DNA of 8,451 nt from assembly GCA_934229535.1 (NCBI GenBank), contig CAKQDS010000048.1, forward strand, positions 1-8,451, in the 5' to 3' direction. The stretch is from an uncultured Anaeroplasmataceae bacterium (GTDB taxonomy: Bacteria > Bacillota_I > Bacilli_A > Acholeplasmatales > Anaeroplasmataceae). The notes below the pieces were generated by a model. It saw only the letters and a program-made list of their open reading frames with translations. It did not search any database and was not told the origin of the DNA. Position 1 is the stretch's first letter. Each line of letters opens with the position of its first letter. A program made the position numbers and the translations under genes. Shown one piece after another: positions 6,200 to 8,451 of this stretch.

Positions 6200-6814
6200 A
6201 TGTATATGTTATGGTTTATTGTTATTTTTATAAGCTTTTGTGCAGGTGGAATAATGTTTTCAAGCATTATACCAAAGGCTTTTATTAAAAAGGACATTAC
6301 TTCATTAAGTGATGATTTAAATCCAGGTGCTTATAATGCTTTTAAATATTCAGGTAAAAGAATTGGTACGGTTTGCCTGTTATTAGATTTTTTTAAAGGC
6401 TTTATTCCTGTTTTTCTTGTTATACTTTTTATGGATTATAAAAATGTACTGTTTTTCTTAGTAATGATTGCACCTGTATTAGGCCATAGCTTTGGTATAT
6501 TTAATCATTTTCATGGTGGAAAATGTATTACTACCTCATTTGGTGTATTAGCCGCAATTGCTAAAATTAATTTTTGGCCTTTGATTTTTCTTGCTTCATT
6601 ATATGTTTTCTTTTCTTTAATTATAAAAATTGAATCAAATAAGGCTAAAAGCATTATAGTTTATAGTAGTTTAATTATTTTTGTTATCTCAATGCTTGCA
6701 AATAATTTTAATTATTATGCTCTTGGCGTAATAGCAATTTCGATAATTGTTATTGTTAAGCATATGAATTTAAAGAAAATTCTTAATAATAAATTATTAA
6801 AAATTAATGATTAG
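6200..6814 (+). CDS. divergent PlsY-family (DUF205) membrane protein
   Basis: This 204-residue, multi-span membrane protein is related to PlsY, the acyl-phosphate:glycerol-3-phosphate acyltransferase that makes lysophosphatidic acid. Family landmarks survive: LLDFFKG (61-67) for the usual 'llDllKG', and LGHSFGIFNHFHGGK (94-108) for 'GHxfpvflkFkGGK'. Others are changed. The DIR...GSGNxGATN motif reads DITSLSDDLNPGAYN (32-46), losing the Arg and the GSG, and GGKGVAT reads GGKCITTSFG (106-115). I recall a Lachnospiraceae-type paralog group with 'DhNPGtaNaF' and 'GGKaIavsFG', and this protein fits that group better than canonical PlsY, so the substrate or activity may differ. GTG 6188 is in frame but has no Shine-Dalgarno, whereas ATG 6200 does. 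It stands alone, with no recognisable terminator downstream. Confidence 0.75.
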   Translation: MYMLWFIVIFISFCAGGIMFSSIIPKAFIKKDITSLSDDLNPGAYNAFKYSGKRIGTVCLLLDFFKGFIPVFLVILFMDYKNVLFFLVMIAPVLGHSFGIFNHFHGGKCITTSFGVLAAIAKINFWPLIFLASLYVFFSLIIKIESNKAKSIIVYSSLIIFVISMLANNFNYYALGVIAISIIVIVKHMNLKKILNNKLLKIND

Positions 6815-6906
6815 GTTGTTTTTTGATTTTAGTAATGATAAAATAATATTAAGCTTCTCGATGAAATTTTATAGTATATTTTATTTACAAAAGTGCATGA
6901 GGTGTA

Positions 6907-6975
6907 CCAAAATGTATTCTTAATTAAAATAGATTCAAGAGCTTATAATGTAGGTTCGAGTCCTACCATTTGGCA
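6907..6975 (+). pseudogene. degenerate tRNA relic
   Basis: The 3' part is tRNA-like. A perfect T arm, GTAGG-TTCGAGT-CCTAC (6950-6966), is followed by CATTTGG (6967-6973), which can pair with CCAAAATG (6907-6914) if one A bulges, as an acceptor stem. The length between them (67 bases) is close to a tRNA. The D arm and anticodon stem are not formed by the A/T-rich middle (6915-6949), and no CCA follows (CA only). I read it as a decayed tRNA, or as a tRNA 3' end left by an integrated element. No integrase gene is in view. Which amino acid it once carried cannot be told. Confidence 0.5.
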
Positions 6976-7042
6976 AGGCTGCAAAAATCAGATTAAAGCT
7001 GATCAAATCATGAATTTCTAAGAAAAAACAAAAAATACTCCC

Positions 7043-7075
7043 ATTACATAAATTAGTTTTTCTAATTTATGTAAT
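7043..7075. repeat. perfect 14-bp inverted repeat
   Basis: Bases 7043-7056 and 7062-7075 are exact reverse complements around a TTTTT loop. No U-run follows on the + strand. On the - strand the stem is followed by GGGAGTA and then a T-rich run, so it might act as a weak terminator in that direction, though no - strand gene ends here. It may otherwise be a mobile-element remnant or part of a larger RNA fold. Confidence 0.7.
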
Positions 7076-7080
7076 AATAG

Positions 7081-7173
7081 AAAATAAGCCTTGCTTTGCG
7101 AGGATACCGTATTTATTAATTAAGAAAATTTTTTTCTTAAGGCGTAATTACTTAATCAATAACCGCTTATTTT
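7081..7173 (+). ncRNA. candidate structured leader RNA upstream of the SPFH gene
   Basis: AAAATAAGC (7081-7089) pairs exactly with GCTTATTTT (7165-7173), closing a 93-base domain. Inside are CTTGC/GCGAG (7090-7094, 7098-7102) over TTT and a 9-bp hairpin TTAAGAAAA/TTTTCTTAA (7120-7128, 7132-7140). A competing helix pairs 7113-7124 with 7151-7162 (12 bp, one mismatch), so two folds exclude each other. The local rise in G+C (7088-7110) stands out in this AT-rich gap. It could be a cis-regulatory leader or a small non-autonomous element. It matches no riboswitch class I know. Confidence 0.35.
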
Positions 7174-7195
7174 TTATGGAGTATAAAGCTAATTT

Positions 7196-7215
7196 AACTC
7201 TAATTAAGAGTTTTT
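7196..7215 (+). terminator. small hairpin with T-run just before the SPFH gene
   Basis: AACTCT pairs with AGAGTT around AATTA, followed directly by T through 7215. The stem is only 6 bp and weak. It ends five bases before the AAGGAG of the next gene, so it is either a leaky attenuator or chance in AT-rich DNA. Confidence 0.3.
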
Positions 7216-7230
7216 ATATAAGGAGTGGCT

Positions 7231-8340
7231 ATGAGTATAGTTATAAATGAGGAATTTAGAGGATTTTTATTCAAAAATGGTAAATTCATTAAAATGCTTG
7301 GACCGGGTAAATATTATACCTTGTTTAATAAAGAAATTTACCTTTCAGAAATTGATAATGATGAAATCACTATTGATGGGATAAATATTGATACTAAAGC
7401 TTTATTATCAGATGCTAATTTTAAAAAATCAATAATTAATAATGAAACAATAGATGGAACAATTGATATTCATTTTGTTGATGGTATTTTTTACAATATA
7501 ATTAATCCAGGTATGCATTATTTTTGGAATATAAATAAAGAGCATAGATTCTATAAATTAGATTTAACAAAGCCAGAGCTTAATAATGACTTTCCTAAAT
7601 CATTATTTACTAATCAATTATTAAATGATTACATTCAAAAAGTTGAAATTCCTACAACCTATAATGGTGTTTTATTCTATGATAATAAATTTATAAAAAT
7701 ATTAGAGCCAGGTATTTATTATTATACAAAAGGTTTGGTTGATGTTAAGGTTAAAACTGTTCCTTTAAATTCTATTAGCTTAGATATTACAGGACAAGAG
7801 CTTTTAACCTTAGACAAGGTTACAATTAGACTTAATTTGATTTGTGATTATATTCTTACTGATGTAGTTAAGGCTTTTACGGATGTTAATGATTATGAGG
7901 CAAAGCTATATGTTTTATGTCAGCTTGCAGTAAGAGAATATGTTGCAAGCAAAAAACTTGATGAAATCCTTGAAGCAAAAGGCGAAATGGAAGAATTTTT
8001 AACTAATAAGATTAAGGATGAAGCCCTTAAGTTTTATGTTAATATCAATAAAGTAAATGTTAAGGATGTAATTTTACCAGGTGATATTAGAGAAATTATG
8101 AATACTGTCTTGCTTGCTGAAAAGAAAGCACAAGCTAATTTTATTTCTCGTAGAGAAGAGGTTGCTTCTACAAGAAGTCTATTAAATACTGCTAAATTAA
8201 TGGATGAAAACAAAACCCTTTATAAACTAAAGGAATTAGAATATATAGAAAAAATTTGTGAGCATGTGGGTAATATTAATATTAATGGTGGAACGGATAT
8301 TATTTCTACTCTAACCTCTATTATTAATTCAAATAAATAA
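7231..8340 (+). CDS. SPFH/band-7 (slipin-like) domain protein
   Basis: This 369-residue protein belongs to the stomatin/prohibitin/flotillin group that forms ring or cage scaffolds at membranes, but it has no N-terminal membrane anchor. Three similar N-terminal units end in a 'PG-yy' turn: RGFLFKNGKFIKMLGPGKYY (10-29), DGIFYNIINPGMHYFW (84-99) and NGVLFYDNKFIKILEPGIYY (145-164). The SPFH core follows, with TLDKVTIRLNLICDYILTD (193-211) and the typical VNVKDVILPGDIREIMNTVLLAEKKAQA stretch (276-302). A charged helical tail runs to 345, and NININGG (348-354) precedes the C-terminus. ATG 7231 has AAGGAG at 7220-7225; the in-frame GTG at 7225 overlaps that Shine-Dalgarno and is rejected. It is preceded by a folded leader region and a short hairpin. 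The client or partner is unknown. Confidence 0.85.
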   Translation: MSIVINEEFRGFLFKNGKFIKMLGPGKYYTLFNKEIYLSEIDNDEITIDGINIDTKALLSDANFKKSIINNETIDGTIDIHFVDGIFYNIINPGMHYFWNINKEHRFYKLDLTKPELNNDFPKSLFTNQLLNDYIQKVEIPTTYNGVLFYDNKFIKILEPGIYYYTKGLVDVKVKTVPLNSISLDITGQELLTLDKVTIRLNLICDYILTDVVKAFTDVNDYEAKLYVLCQLAVREYVASKKLDEILEAKGEMEEFLTNKIKDEALKFYVNINKVNVKDVILPGDIREIMNTVLLAEKKAQANFISRREEVASTRSLLNTAKLMDENKTLYKLKELEYIEKICEHVGNININGGTDIISTLTSIINSNK

Positions 8341-8375
8341 AAATAATATAATTATAGGTATTAAAATTATTTTGA

Positions 8376-8420
8376 TTATATTAGGCAAGCCTAATATAAA
8401 AACTACACGCTATGCGTGTA
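8376..8420 (+). repeat. two adjacent strong hairpins after the SPFH gene
   Basis: TTATATTAGGC (8376-8386) is an exact reverse complement of GCCTAATATAA (8389-8399). Five bases later TACACGC (8404-8410) pairs with GCGTGTA (8414-8420) around TAT. Neither has a U-run, so these are not classical terminators. GTGTATGA recurs at 8416-8423 and 8441-8448, and TACAC could pair with either copy. The G+C-richer sequence continues to the window end, as if a structured RNA or leader begins here. Strand is inferred. Confidence 0.5.
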
Positions 8421-8451
8421 TGACTAGAATAGGTTTACCGGTGTATGAAAA

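Noticed and set aside
7079..7175. T-box, SAM or other known riboswitch before the SPFH gene
   Set aside because: None of the conserved core sequences I know for these classes is present, and the downstream gene is not a typical target.
7225..7230. GTG 7225 as the start of the SPFH gene
   Set aside because: It overlaps the AAGGAG ribosome binding site (7220-7225). ATG 7231 is correctly spaced.
6815..7230. Insertion sequence or CRISPR array in the long gap
   Set aside because: There is no transposase frame, no long terminal repeats with target duplication, and no regularly spaced direct repeats.

Overview
The window is strongly AT-rich (roughly 70-75% A+T by eye). It carries compact Gram-positive style genes with good Shine-Dalgarno sites, sigma-A type promoters (TTGACT-N17-TATAAT and TTGACA-N16-TAAAAT) and short hairpin-plus-U terminators. 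Tryptophan is read from TGG and TGA acts as a stop, so the code is the ordinary bacterial one. This points to a low-GC Bacillota or Mollicutes-like bacterium (Erysipelotrichales, RF39 or Acholeplasma-like gut lineages fit) that keeps code 11. I cannot name the species.

Layout. 1-90: the 3' tail of an unidentified structured RNA ending in an 8-bp hairpin. 147-1317: a two-gene unit, a Wzz/Wzc-like polysaccharide co-polymerase whose cytoplasmic tail looks like a truncated, P-loop-less tyrosine-kinase start, followed after one base by a 91-residue protein of unknown function. 1354-1522: promoter, tRNA-Ser(GCU) with encoded CCA, and a short terminator. 1537-2697: a 386-residue protein with an N-terminal HTH-like segment and a long TPR-like helical body, resembling AimR/RNPP peptide-sensing regulators. 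Its start is only 14 bases after the tRNA terminator. 2803-3101: an independent promoter, a 60-residue secreted or lipoprotein-like peptide and a terminator. 3163-5889: promoter, ppdK (pyruvate, phosphate dikinase) and terminator as a single-gene unit. 5890-6199: a decayed intergenic region with remnants of an AAA-family ATPase gene start. 6200-6814: a divergent PlsY-family membrane protein. 6815-7230: a gene-free stretch with a degenerate tRNA, a perfect 14-bp hairpin and a folded element upstream of the last gene. 7231-8340: a soluble SPFH/band-7 protein. 8341-8451: two strong hairpins that run towards the end of the window.

How the parts relate. Most genes look like separate transcription units, each with its own promoter and/or terminator. 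The most interesting pairing is the TPR-like regulator with the short exported peptide directly downstream. This arrangement recalls PlcR-PapR, Rap-Phr and AimR-AimP, and it may be an undescribed peptide-communication module. The regulator has no room for its own promoter and probably depends on read-through from tRNA-Ser. PpdK is a central-metabolism enzyme interconverting PEP and pyruvate. The other genes concern the envelope (Wzz-like, PlsY-like) or membrane-associated scaffolding (SPFH).
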